Part shown: in pieces, positions 1-6,797 of the stretch | Position numbering within the stretch: position 1 is the stretch's first letter | Layout: each line of letters opens with the position of its first letter | DNA from: an uncultured Bacilli bacterium | GTDB taxonomy: Bacteria; Bacillota_I; Bacilli_A; RF39; UBA660 | DNA length: 35,817 nt | Assembly: GCA_947629265.1 (NCBI GenBank) | Contig: CANRCZ010000013.1 | Coordinates: 1-35,817 of the forward strand | Direction of reading: 5' to 3' | Notes under the pieces: generated by a model | Databases searched by the model: none | The model's input: the letters and a program-made list of their open reading frames with translations, nothing else | Told to the model about the DNA's origin: nothing | Position numbers and translations under genes: made by a program

Positions 1-91
1 CAAAGAGATATTATACAACATAAGTTTGGTGACATTTTAATTAATGATATGGTGACATTTCTAAAAAGGATTAACAATTTATCATAAAAAA

Positions 92-120
92 TTGACTAAG
101 CAACTTTTTTATGGTATTAT
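92..120 (+). promoter_or_regulatory. Promoter of the module A antisense RNA
   Basis: The -35 box TTGACT (92-97) is followed by 17 bases and the -10 box TATTAT (115-120). The same arrangement recurs at 538-566 and 864-892. Confidence 0.75.
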
Positions 121-126
121 GTGTGT

Positions 127-355
127 ATGGAAGAGATTCCATAAGATAGAAAAGAGGTACACTTGATATTCACATGTTAGGTGTTGTTTTTAAGAACTAA
201 AGTTAAGGCGTAGACGATTAGTGCAAAGCAATTACTAATTCCAATGGAATTTATCATTTCTATAATTTTTAAAATCATAGAAATCACCTCTTTTTTTATC
301 ATCAAATGATGAATAGATTAGAGTAAAACACCGTTTTAAGTTGATTCGGTGTTTT
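127..355 (+). ncRNA. Putative antisense RNA of module A
   Basis: Transcription from the promoter at 92-120 would start near 127 and end at the AAAACACCG/CGGTGTTTT hairpin (325-355), which is followed by TTTTCT. The RNA would be antisense to the whole peptide gene at 177-278. In the other two copies the terminator comes before the peptide gene, so module A looks like a recombined copy. The exact ends are estimates. Confidence 0.5.
177..278 (-). CDS. Putative 33-residue hydrophobic type I toxin peptide
   Basis: An ATG with a good ribosome binding site (AGAGGTG, 6 bases upstream) opens a 33-residue frame. The peptide starts MILKIIEMINSIGIS, continues with a hydrophobic stretch containing FALIVYALTLVL and ends in the polar KNNT. 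Size, single hydrophobic segment and polar C-terminus resemble Fst and holin-like (TxpA/Hol_Tox) toxins. Identity with a named family is not established. The FALIVYALTL core recurs in the frameshifted copy at 1024-1126, which supports a real conserved coding sequence. A hairpin (TCATCA/TGATGA) lies just upstream of the ribosome binding site and could limit translation. I see no promoter for this copy on its own strand. Confidence 0.6.
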   Translation of the reverse strand: MILKIIEMINSIGISNCFALIVYALTLVLKNNT

Positions 356-365
356 CTCGTTTAAG

Positions 366-454
366 CTAGTCCTTATCTTTAAGGACTATGATAGTGCATA
401 GCACAATAAATGTGGTGCAATTACTAATTATGCATAAAATCATATAAAAATCAT
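366..454 (-). pseudogene. Decayed toxin-peptide copy (module A, right side)
   Basis: The minus strand begins ATGATTTTTATATGA-like sequence and keeps ATTAGTAATTGCA and the AAGATAAGGACTAG end. These match the start, middle and end of the peptide genes at 177-278 and 1024-1126, but in-frame stops interrupt it. Part of the old 3' end forms the perfect hairpin AGTCCTTA/TAAGGACT (368-387). Confidence 0.45.
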
Positions 455-537
455 GATAGTTTAAAAAAATAAAATATTCTTTTTTAATTAATTACTATCA
501 AAAAGTTGCACAAAAAGAAGAAATTCATCATAAAAAA

Positions 538-566
538 TTGACTAAGTAACTTTTTTATGTTACTAT
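538..566 (+). promoter_or_regulatory. Promoter of the module B antisense RNA
   Basis: TTGACT (538-543), a 17-base spacer and TACTAT (561-566). Near-identical to the promoter at 864-892. Confidence 0.75.
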
Positions 567-571
567 GTATA

Positions 572-690
572 CAGATGGAAGAAATTTCATAAAATAAAAA
601 AGAGATACACTTGATATTACCGTGTTAGGTGTTTTCTCTAATCTGGTTTATTGTAGAAAACACCGTTTCAAATTGATTCGGTGTTTTCAT
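572..690 (+). ncRNA. Putative antitoxin-like RNA of module B
   Basis: The predicted transcript starts near 572 and ends after the hairpin 657-687. It contains GGTGTTTTCT (629-638), which can pair with AGAAAACACC (655-664). That pairing competes with the terminator pairing AAAACACCG (657-665) with CGGTGTTTT (679-687), so two mutually exclusive folds are possible. Confidence 0.5.
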
Positions 691-695
691 TTAAG

Positions 696-784
696 TTAGT
701 CCTTATCTTTAAGGACTATGATAATGCAAAGCATAATAAATGCGGTGCAATTACTAATTATGTATAAAATTATATAAAAATCAT
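696..784 (-). pseudogene. Decayed toxin-peptide copy (module B)
   Basis: Same length and layout as the decayed copy at 366-454. It retains ATTAGTAATTGC and an end reading AAGATAAGGACTAA, with stops in the frame from the first ATG. A residual in-frame tail, MLCIIVLKDKD, ends at the old stop codon. Confidence 0.45.
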
Positions 785-863
785 AATAGTTAAAAAAAAT
801 AAAATATTCTTTTTTAATTACTACTAAAAAGTTGTATAAAAAGAATAAATTCATCATAAAAAA

Positions 864-892
864 TTGACTAAGTAACTTTTTTATGTTACTAT
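864..892 (+). promoter_or_regulatory. Promoter of the module C antitoxin-like RNA
   Basis: TTGACT (864-869), a 17-base spacer and TACTAT (887-892). Confidence 0.75.
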
Positions 893-897
893 GTATA

Positions 898-1018
898 CAG
901 ATGGAAGAAATTCCATAAAATAAAAAAGAGATACATTTGATATTAGCATGTTAGGTGTTTTCTCTAATCTAATGTTTTTACGGAAAACACCGTTTCAAAG
1001 CTGATTCGGTGTTTTCGT
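898..1018 (+). ncRNA. Putative antitoxin-like RNA of module C
   Basis: Predicted RNA of about 120 bases, starting near 898 and ending after hairpin 984-1015, which is followed by a short T-rich stretch. It converges on the peptide transcript from the promoter at 1205-1233. Its leader motif GTTAGGTGTTTT (from 950) recurs as an inverted copy at the start of the opposing transcript (1162-1183), so both RNAs carry the same 5' motif. Confidence 0.5.
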
Positions 1019-1023
1019 GTGGG

Positions 1024-1126
1024 TTAGTCCTTATTCCTTAGGGATAAGGTTAAGGCATAAACAATTAGTGCAAAAGCACATAAAAGTTCCAACCTTAAAC
1101 CCCCTTTCTATAATTTTTAAAATCAT
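1024..1126 (-). pseudogene. Toxin-peptide gene of module C with a one-base frameshift in a G run
   Basis: The minus strand has a strong ribosome binding site (AGAGGTG) and an ATG at 1126. As written the frame runs 31 residues to a stop at 1031. The conserved core FALIVYALTL lies in the other frame and ends at 1024. Removing one G from the GGGGG run just after codon 7 restores a 33-residue peptide of exactly the same length as the one at 177-278, ending LSLRNKD. Alternatively a TTG at 1092, with AAAGGGGG seven bases upstream, could start a 22-residue hydrophobic peptide directly. Phase variation, decay and sequencing error are all possible. Confidence 0.5.
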
Positions 1127-1204
1127 AGAAATCACCTCTTTTCTATCATCAAAAGATGAATAGATTAGAGTAAAACACCTAACTATCGTATGTATCTTAT
1201 TTGT

Positions 1205-1233
1205 AATATACAATATATCGTTAGATAAGTCAA
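1205..1233 (-). promoter_or_regulatory. Promoter for the module C peptide transcript
   Basis: On the minus strand TTGACT (1233-1228), a 17-base spacer and TATATT (1210-1205). It points at the peptide gene at 1126-1024, opposite to the promoter at 864-892. Confidence 0.65.
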
Positions 1234-1387
1234 TACTTGAGAAAAAATTTAATAATATTTTATTAAATATAATATAAAATATATGGTTGATAGCATTATA
1301 AATTAATGCTTTTTTTATTAAATTACATATTAAACTAGCATTTATAACTATTAAATGTTATAATAAATGACAATTTGGAGGGTTACT

Positions 1388-2167
1388 ATGGATAAAAATG
1401 AAAGAAAAATATTAAAATCTGAAATAAACGATAGACAAATTTTAAATATCGAAGAAATAAGTTTAATGTTTAAATACTTTTTACAATGTTTTTTAAAAAA
1501 TTTAGCTGTAAACAATTATAATAAAATCAATGCTGGTGAAGCTATAACAACATGGAATGAATTTAAAAAGATAATAAAAGAAGAAAAAAACTTTTATAAA
1601 TTTATGTTAAAATATCAAAAAGAAATCGATTTTAATAGTGCTTATCACTTTATCGATATGTTAGATTATATCAATGAAAAAACAGTCAGATACTTTATTG
1701 AAATTTTTGACTGTATCGAAGATGCTAGCGAAAGAAATACTAACTTTAAAAGAAAGTACTATAAAAGAAATTTTGATACATTAATTCAAACAAATACTTA
1801 TAAAATATACGCTACAGGATTATTACTTAAATTAGATGATATCAAGCAATTTTTTAACTTTCCACCATCATTTTGGCAGTATATTGATGATAAAATAATT
1901 TTTATCGATAGTGAAAAAGAACAAGATAACTCGATATACGGTGTTTTGATGAAATTTGATGATAATTCCTTATTAAAAGATATCAAGATTATCGTTCCTT
2001 ATATTATCGATTTAGATACAGCATTAATCAATGTTCACGAAATAAAACATGCATATGATCTATACCAATTATTAGGTAGTAAAGTAGAAGATGAAATGTC
2101 TTTAGAACTAACCGCTAAAGAGGAAGAAGAAAAGTTTGTTAAAAATTATGTTATGAGCAGATTATAA
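1388..2167 (+). CDS. Hypothetical protein with an HEIKH zincin-like motif
   Basis: A 259-residue soluble protein. I start it at the ATG at 1388, which has GGAGGG five bases upstream, rather than at an upstream ATG without a site. I do not recognise the family. Near the C-terminus it has HEIKH (about residues 217-221) followed by AYD. About 25 residues later comes an acidic cluster EEEEKF, which could give the third ligand. This spacing resembles ImmA/IrrE-type and related HExxH metalloproteases, so a zinc peptidase is possible but unproven. The rest is rich in Lys, Phe and Tyr with no signal peptide or membrane segment. It stands alone, with a TATAAT-like box near 1357. Confidence 0.7.
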   Translation: MDKNERKILKSEINDRQILNIEEISLMFKYFLQCFLKNLAVNNYNKINAGEAITTWNEFKKIIKEEKNFYKFMLKYQKEIDFNSAYHFIDMLDYINEKTVRYFIEIFDCIEDASERNTNFKRKYYKRNFDTLIQTNTYKIYATGLLLKLDDIKQFFNFPPSFWQYIDDKIIFIDSEKEQDNSIYGVLMKFDDNSLLKDIKIIVPYIIDLDTALINVHEIKHAYDLYQLLGSKVEDEMSLELTAKEEEEKFVKNYVMSRL

Positions 2168-2215
2168 AACAAATGTAAAGAGAATGTCTTTTAAATGTTA
2201 AATAGCTATTACTTA

Positions 2216-2244
2216 TTTACTTATATATAAAAAATTTATATAAT
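2216..2244 (+). promoter_or_regulatory. Likely promoter for the membrane protein at 2308
   Basis: TTTACT (2216-2221), a 17-base spacer and TATAAT (2239-2244). Transcription would start close to the AGGAGG at 2251. Confidence 0.45.
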
Positions 2245-2250
2245 CCTTTT

Positions 2251-2307
2251 AGGAGGAGTTAATCGATCTATAAAACTTTCTATAAGATCGATTATATAAA
2301 TACAAAT
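2251..2307 (+). promoter_or_regulatory. Distant Shine-Dalgarno with an intervening hairpin
   Basis: A consensus AGGAGG (2251-2256) is 51 bases from the only plausible start codon (2308). Between them is a stable hairpin with a stem of about 10 bp (AATCGATCT, 2261-2269, with AGATCGATT, 2285-2293). No start codon lies in frame nearer the site; the frame is closed by TAA at 2260. Folding shortens the effective gap to about 16 bases. Bridging hairpins of this kind are known for phage T4 gene 38. A regulatory role is inferred. Confidence 0.45.
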
Positions 2308-3057
2308 ATGAATAAAAAAATACCTTTAATAATTAGTATCATCATCGGTTTATTATTAGTATATTTTAGTTACAAAGGACTTAATCTATTTTATTATAAC
2401 GTCGATAGAATAACTACCCAAGACTTTGAAACATTTGTAAAACAATTTAATATTAGTAATACGCTTACTATTAAACATAAAGATTTACCATCAAACGACT
2501 ACTTTACCTATAAAAATATTAAAATTAGAAACGATTTTAAAAATTATGTACAATTATCATCTTCAACACAAAATACCTCACCAAAATTAATTTTAAAAGA
2601 TGAAAAAACAAAGACGACTAAAGCTTTTTGGATGGGAGAAGCTGATACTTTTGTTTATATGCTTAAAACCGATAAAACGATGTTTGGAACTGGTGATAAA
2701 AGAATTACTAGTGTGAATTTAAAAGATATGTTAGAAAAGAATAATATTGATAATGATATCGAATTATTTAACTATTTAGCGAAACAAAAATATGTAAAAA
2801 ATAATATCTTTACTAGTGTTAAAAAAATGAAAGAGGATTACGCTATTCAATTTATGATTTCAGTTATTATGCCAACGATGGATAGTATTACCTTAATAGA
2901 TGGTGATTTAACAGGTTACATATTTAATTTACCAAACAATATGAAAGAGGTTAGTATTTTAAAAAATGATAAAAGATATTGTTTTGTCTTTATGAATAAA
3001 ACCGATATGACAGATGAATATTTAAAGAATATTTTAAGTACTATTGTAATCGATTAA
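2308..3057 (+). CDS. Membrane-anchored hypothetical protein
   Basis: A 249-residue protein starting MNKKIPLIISIIIGLLLVYF: a short positive N-terminus and one strongly hydrophobic segment (about residues 5-23). There is no Cys for lipidation and no clear cleavage site, so it is probably anchored by its N-terminus with the rest outside. The outer part is polar, Lys/Asp rich and carries no motif I recognise. The start codon is unusual because its best ribosome binding site is separated from it by a hairpin. A terminator follows at 3057-3087. Confidence 0.7.
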   Translation: MNKKIPLIISIIIGLLLVYFSYKGLNLFYYNVDRITTQDFETFVKQFNISNTLTIKHKDLPSNDYFTYKNIKIRNDFKNYVQLSSSTQNTSPKLILKDEKTKTTKAFWMGEADTFVYMLKTDKTMFGTGDKRITSVNLKDMLEKNNIDNDIELFNYLAKQKYVKNNIFTSVKKMKEDYAIQFMISVIMPTMDSITLIDGDLTGYIFNLPNNMKEVSILKNDKRYCFVFMNKTDMTDEYLKNILSTIVID

Positions 3058-3087
3058 ACAATATAACTTAGGTTATGTTGTTTTTAT
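3057..3087 (+). terminator. Intrinsic terminator
   Basis: Inverted repeat ACAATATAAC / GTTATGTTGT with a TTAG loop, followed by TTTTTAT. Confidence 0.65.
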
Positions 3088-3263
3088 CGTTGGTATTCCC
3101 TTAAAATTTTAAATAAAGTATGTTACAAAATACTACAAAATTTTATAATTTATGTGGTATAATAACTAGCATATTTAGTTTTAATTTATAAAGAAACTTT
3201 AAATTGATAGATAAAAATATTTTAATAAAAAAGATTTATAACAATTAGAAAGTAGGATTAAAG

Positions 3264-3650
3264 TTGAAAGTAATAACGATTAAACAACCTTGGGCAACGT
3301 TGATAGCTAAAGGGTATAAAGAATATGAATTTAGAACTTGGAAAACTAAATATCGTGGTGATATATTGATCCATGCTGGCAAAGCAATTGATAAAGAAGC
3401 AATGGAGAGATTCAAATATTTAAATTTAGAATATCCGCTTGGTAAAATAATTGCCAAAGCAACTATTACCGATTGTATATGTGTTGATGAAAAATTCGCT
3501 CAAGATTTATATGAAAAAGATCCGGTTGTCTATAAAGTGGCTAAAGACTATATTGATAATGGATATGGTTTTAAACTAGAAAATGTTGAAGAGATAAATC
3601 CTATTGAAATAAATGGAAAATTAAGTCTATGGGACTATGATTATAAATAA
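3264..3650 (+). CDS. ASCH domain protein
   Basis: A 128-residue protein that is a single ASCH domain, a PUA-like fold predicted to bind RNA or modified nucleotides. The N-terminus has the family pattern TIKQPWATLIAKGYKEYEFR, then RGDILIHAGK. The start is a TTG at 3264, the only start that keeps the conserved TIKQPWA segment; a weak AGGA site lies upstream. It stands alone in the accessory left end, next to decayed fragments and dinD. Some small ASCH proteins are nucleases or accompany RNA-related stress systems. The substrate cannot be deduced here. Confidence 0.85.
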   Translation: MKVITIKQPWATLIAKGYKEYEFRTWKTKYRGDILIHAGKAIDKEAMERFKYLNLEYPLGKIIAKATITDCICVDEKFAQDLYEKDPVVYKVAKDYIDNGYGFKLENVEEINPIEINGKLSLWDYDYK

Positions 3651-3711
3651 TATGAATTAAAAAGAAGATTAGAAAATGAAATCTTTAAAAAAGATGAAAA
3701 ATTTTAATAAA

Positions 3712-3842
3712 ATGGTGGTAAAATTTTTGAAAAAGTAATAGATAAAGTAGTCATATCAGCAAAAAATAGTATTTCAAATAGGGAAGATTGGGTTGTTGAA
3801 ATCAACAAGCCAATAAAAACTGGTAAGGGGAAAATTCAATAA
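3712..3842 (+). pseudogene. DinD-like fragment
   Basis: In one frame it encodes IFEKVIDKVVISAKNS, then VVEINKPIKTGKGK and a stop at 3840. This matches the DinD region that reads VEVNKPIKTGKGKK in the neighbouring gene at 4134 and typical DinD proteins. The start and the rest of the gene are missing. Confidence 0.6.
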
Positions 3843-4005
3843 CTTATAAAAATGCAAAAATATTAGTATCAAAATTAAGGAGTGAAGATTAGTGATGGAA
3901 GAATATTTAGAATTTGCAAAGTATAAATGATGATATAATAACAATGGGAAATTACATAATAAAATCGTTAATACAATTAAAAAATATATTATTGAGGAGT
4001 AGATT

Positions 4006-4071
4006 ATGGATAAATATATAATAGTTACAACATTATGTGATAAAGAGGAAATAGTAAATAAAATAATATAA
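4006..4071 (+). pseudogene. Truncated start of a CutA1-like gene
   Basis: ATG after a GAGGAG site opens MDKYIIVTTLCDKEEIVNKI, which resembles the first beta strand and helix of divalent-cation tolerance proteins (CutA1). It stops after 21 codons and no continuation is visible in other frames. Confidence 0.4.
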
Positions 4072-4133
4072 AGTAATGATAAGAAAATAAGACATTAAAC
4101 CATATATAAGGTTAAAAGAAAGGGAGTGATTTT

Positions 4134-4949
4134 ATGGTGAATAAAAAAGAAAATAAAATAGTGAATAAAGTTTTAAATGATAAATATACTGACAGCATTT
4201 TTGAAAACATAAAACATTTAGATGAATATGGAAATGAATATTGGTATGCTAGGGAACTTTCAAAGGCATTAGAATATAGTGATTGGCGCAACTTTTTAAA
4301 AGTTTTAAATAAAGCAAAAGTTGCTTGTAAAAACTCAGGATTGAATGCAGATGAACAACTCGTTGAGGTCAACAAGCCAATAAAAACTGGTAAAGGAAAA
4401 AAAGAAATAATTAAAGATTATAAACTATCGAGATACATATGCTATCTAATAGTACAAAATGCTGATCCAAGTAAAGATGTAGTTGCCTTAGGACAAACTT
4501 ACTTTGCTATTCAAACAAGAAAACAAGAAATTACGGAACAAGAATATGAATCTTTATCAGACGATGAAAAAAGGTTTTATCAAAGAAAGTTAACTAGGCA
4601 AGGTAATTATACACTCCAAAAAGTAGCTTCATCTGCTGGTGTTAAAAATATGGCAGAATTTCATAATGCAGGATATAGAGGATTATATAATGGAGAAACA
4701 GCTGATGATATTTTTAAAAGAAAAAAATTGCGTTATAGAGAAGATATACTAGATAACATGAATGAAGATGAATTAGTGGCTAATCTATTTAGAATAAATC
4801 AAACGAAACAAAGATTAATTAAAGATAATGTCCAAGGTGAAAATAATGCCAAGGCTGTTCATTACGAGGTTGGTAAAAAGGTAAGAAAAGCTATTCAAGA
4901 TATTGGCGGAATGATGCCGAAGAAATGCCGACACCTAAGAAAAGTTTAA
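4134..4949 (+). CDS. dinD: DNA damage-inducible protein D (DinD), C-terminus frameshifted
   Basis: DinD is an SOS-linked protein; in E. coli it inhibits RecA filament activity. The 271 residues carry the family's characteristic blocks: GNEYWYARELSKALEYSDWR, KLSRYICYLIVQNADP, ALGQTYFAIQTRKQE, NAGYRGLYNGETADDIFKRK and LRYREDILDNM. A one-base loss near 4918 (CCGAAGAA for CCGGAAGAA) shifts the end. In the restored frame the protein would continue EEMPTPKKSLKELEREKKQL to a TAA at 5024-5026, as in intact relatives. About 35 native C-terminal residues are therefore lost and replaced by KCRHLRKV. The site GAAAGGGAG precedes the ATG. A related fragment lies upstream at 3712-3842. Confidence 0.85.
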   Translation: MVNKKENKIVNKVLNDKYTDSIFENIKHLDEYGNEYWYARELSKALEYSDWRNFLKVLNKAKVACKNSGLNADEQLVEVNKPIKTGKGKKEIIKDYKLSRYICYLIVQNADPSKDVVALGQTYFAIQTRKQEITEQEYESLSDDEKRFYQRKLTRQGNYTLQKVASSAGVKNMAEFHNAGYRGLYNGETADDIFKRKKLRYREDILDNMNEDELVANLFRINQTKQRLIKDNVQGENNAKAVHYEVGKKVRKAIQDIGGMMPKKCRHLRKV

Positions 4950-5042
4950 AAGAACTTGAAAGAGAAAAGAAACAATTAGAAAATATAGAACAAGAAAAAC
5001 TTGAAAATGATAAAATACTAAAATAAAAGGAAAGTGATCCAA

Positions 5043-5906
5043 ATGAACGACAATAAAACAAATATAAATTATTATCCTGGTCATATGGCTAAAACAAAAA
5101 GACTAATAAAAGAAAATCTAAACTTTATCGATGTCGTATATGAGGTTATCGACTCACGTATGCCATACTCATCTAAAATAAGCGATATCGATAATATCAT
5201 CAAAGATAAAACCAAAATTTTAGTAATGACCAAATATGATCTATGCGATAAAGTTGAAACCGATAAATGGATTAAATATTATGAAAATCAGGGCTATAAA
5301 GTTATCAAATGTAACCTATTAAACGATAACATAAAATCCCTTATCAATCTAACCTTAAACATAACCGATATCAACGAAAAAAGAAAATTAAAAGGTATGA
5401 AAGAAAGAAAAATAAGAGTCCTTATTATCGGTATTCCAAACGTAGGTAAATCCACCTTAACCAATAAACTAGTATCCAAAAAAGTAGCGAAAGTCGGTAA
5501 TACCCCAGGAGTAACTAAAAATTTAAACTGGATTAGAATAAATAACGATATCGAATTATTAGATACCCCAGGAATACTTTGGCCTAAAATCGAAGAAGAA
5601 CAAGTCGGCCTTAATTTAGCCAGTTTAACCGCTATTAAAGAAGAGGTTCTACCTTTAGAAGATGTTATAAACTATATCATAACAACACTATATAAATACT
5701 ATCCCAACATCTTAAAAGAAAGGTACGGAGTCGATAATATCGATGACTTTATAGAGGTGCTAGATATAATCGGTAAAAAACGTGGTTGCTTACAAAAAGG
5801 AAATATCGTCGATTACGATAAAGTATACAGTATAATTCTAAAAGATATCAAAGATGGTATCATCAAAAATATAACATTCGATCGATATGACGAATTAAAA
5901 GGTTAA
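5043..5906 (+). CDS. rbgA: Ribosome biogenesis GTPase RbgA (YlqF)
   Basis: Circularly permuted GTPase needed for late 50S subunit assembly. It has the N-terminal YYPGHMAK (about 10-17), G4 TKYD (63-66), G1 GIPNVGKS (130-137) and G3 DTPG (174-177), in the permuted order typical of the YlqF/YawG family. It is followed by the C-terminal RNA-binding helical part. The 287-residue length fits the family. I choose ATG 5043, with AGGAAAG about nine bases upstream, over GTG 5034, which sits inside that site. It is followed after one base by mrnC, so the two are probably co-transcribed. Confidence 0.95.
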   Translation: MNDNKTNINYYPGHMAKTKRLIKENLNFIDVVYEVIDSRMPYSSKISDIDNIIKDKTKILVMTKYDLCDKVETDKWIKYYENQGYKVIKCNLLNDNIKSLINLTLNITDINEKRKLKGMKERKIRVLIIGIPNVGKSTLTNKLVSKKVAKVGNTPGVTKNLNWIRINNDIELLDTPGILWPKIEEEQVGLNLASLTAIKEEVLPLEDVINYIITTLYKYYPNILKERYGVDNIDDFIEVLDIIGKKRGCLQKGNIVDYDKVYSIILKDIKDGIIKNITFDRYDELKG

Positions 5907-5907
5907 A

Positions 5908-6270
5908 ATGGATATAAACGTTTTAACACTAGCCTATATCGGTGATAGTGTCTATGAATTATACATAAGAAAATACCTAATCGATCAAGGAATTACTAAA
6001 GTTAACAATCTTCAAAAAGAAGCGATTAAATACGTAAGTGCCAAAGGACAAGCTAAATATTTAAAAGAATTAGTAGAAGATAATTTCTTAAACCAAGAAG
6101 AATTAGATATTTACTACCGAACTCGTAACCATAAAAGCCATAAAAATAAAACCACCGATATAATTACCTATAAACACGCTAGTGGTCTAGAAGCTGTTAT
6201 CGGTTACCTTTACTTACAAAAAAAATACGATCGTATTAAACAAATAATGGATAAAATAATAAGCAACTGA
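5908..6270 (+). CDS. mrnC: Mini-ribonuclease 3 (23S rRNA maturation)
   Basis: A 120-residue RNase III domain without a dsRNA-binding domain; it trims 23S rRNA precursor ends as a dimer. The family signature YIGDSVYELYIRKYL (about 10-24) holds the catalytic Asp. YYRTRNHKSHKNK and SGLEAVIGYLYL follow, the last giving the second acidic site. It abuts rbgA and ends in TGA, so TGA is a stop in this organism. In Bacillus subtilis mrnC also lies just upstream of rlmB and sigH, and that order is kept here apart from an acetyltransferase gene. Confidence 0.95.
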   Translation: MDINVLTLAYIGDSVYELYIRKYLIDQGITKVNNLQKEAIKYVSAKGQAKYLKELVEDNFLNQEELDIYYRTRNHKSHKNKTTDIITYKHASGLEAVIGYLYLQKKYDRIKQIMDKIISN

Positions 6271-6316
6271 TATTTTAAATTAATGCTACTTTTGATATAA
6301 TAAGAATGGAGGTAAT

Positions 6317-6787
6317 ATGCAAACGATAATTTTAGATAATTTTGTTTTAGAAAAACTAGATTTAACTAATAACCAACATTTAAATTTAATCTCAGCCTTT
6401 GATAGAGATGAAACAGTAAAAAAATATTTATATCCATATAAAAAATCATTCTATGATCTAGTCAGTAAAGGCGTATCAGGTAGTGATATCTTTCATAATT
6501 TTTATGTCATACGTAAAGATAACAAAATAGTCGGTTATATCCAAATCGAAGCACCAGGTGAAACCTACTTAAGAGCTGCTTTATTAAAAGAAGAACGTCA
6601 AAAAGGTATCATCAGCGAACTTTTAAAAGAATTATCTAAATATTTATTAACGAACTATAAAGAGGTTAACAGTATCAACGCTATCATTAGAAACACTAAT
6701 CTAGCTAGTATAAACGCCGTTAAAAAAGCTGGCTTTATAAATAGTGATAGCGATAATGAATTTGAAACCTATACCAAAACAAGATAA
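6317..6787 (+). CDS. GNAT family N-acetyltransferase
   Basis: A 156-residue GNAT-fold protein. The middle has YVIRKDNKIVGYIQIEAPG (strands 2-4), then a shortened acetyl-CoA loop around EERQKGIISELLKELSKYLL, then NTNLASINAVKKAGF, a typical last-helix motif of RimI/RimJ-like enzymes. The acceptor is unknown. AATGGAGGTAAT gives a strong ribosome binding site. The gene sits between mrnC and rlmB, a position with no acetyltransferase in Bacillus subtilis. Its end is 10 bases before the rlmB start. Confidence 0.85.
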   Translation: MQTIILDNFVLEKLDLTNNQHLNLISAFDRDETVKKYLYPYKKSFYDLVSKGVSGSDIFHNFYVIRKDNKIVGYIQIEAPGETYLRAALLKEERQKGIISELLKELSKYLLTNYKEVNSINAIIRNTNLASINAVKKAGFINSDSDNEFETYTKTR

Positions 6788-6797
6788 GGGTGATAAT

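Larger units (their letters stand above)
81..1190. repeat. Three tandem promoter/terminator modules (type I toxin-antitoxin-like array)
   Basis: Three diverged copies of one module begin near 81, 528 and 853. Each has a forward promoter (TTGACT, 17-base spacer, TATTAT or TACTAT), a short leader containing TTAGGTGTT, and a hairpin with arms AAAACACCG and CGGTGTTTT. Complete or decayed reading frames for a small hydrophobic peptide lie on the minus strand, at 177-278, 366-454, 696-784 and 1024-1126. Convergent short transcripts with a shared terminator hairpin are the known layout of type I toxin-antitoxin loci such as par/Fst. The assignment is inferred from architecture; I recognise no family with certainty. 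Confidence 0.65.
3651..4133 (+). other. Gene-poor stretch with decayed coding fragments
   Basis: No intact gene. The right half of the first 200 bases is a dinD-like fragment and 4006-4071 is a short CutA-like start; both are listed separately. A further fragment starting ATGGAAGAATATTTAGAA at 3896 stops after 11 codons. The stretch looks like a graveyard of small genes. Confidence 0.6.

Noticed and set aside
81-1190. CRISPR array
   Set aside because: The repeat unit is about 320 bp long, contains promoters and terminators, and has no short regular repeat-spacer pattern.
1031-1213. 60-residue minus-strand frame extending upstream of the toxin-like ATG
   Set aside because: The upstream part overlaps the promoter and leader and has no ribosome binding site. 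The AGAGGTG-preceded ATG at 1126 is the better start.
6244-6270. TGA reassigned to Trp, as in Mollicutes
   Set aside because: mrnC ends at TGA at the expected length and all conserved Trp positions in the window use TGG.
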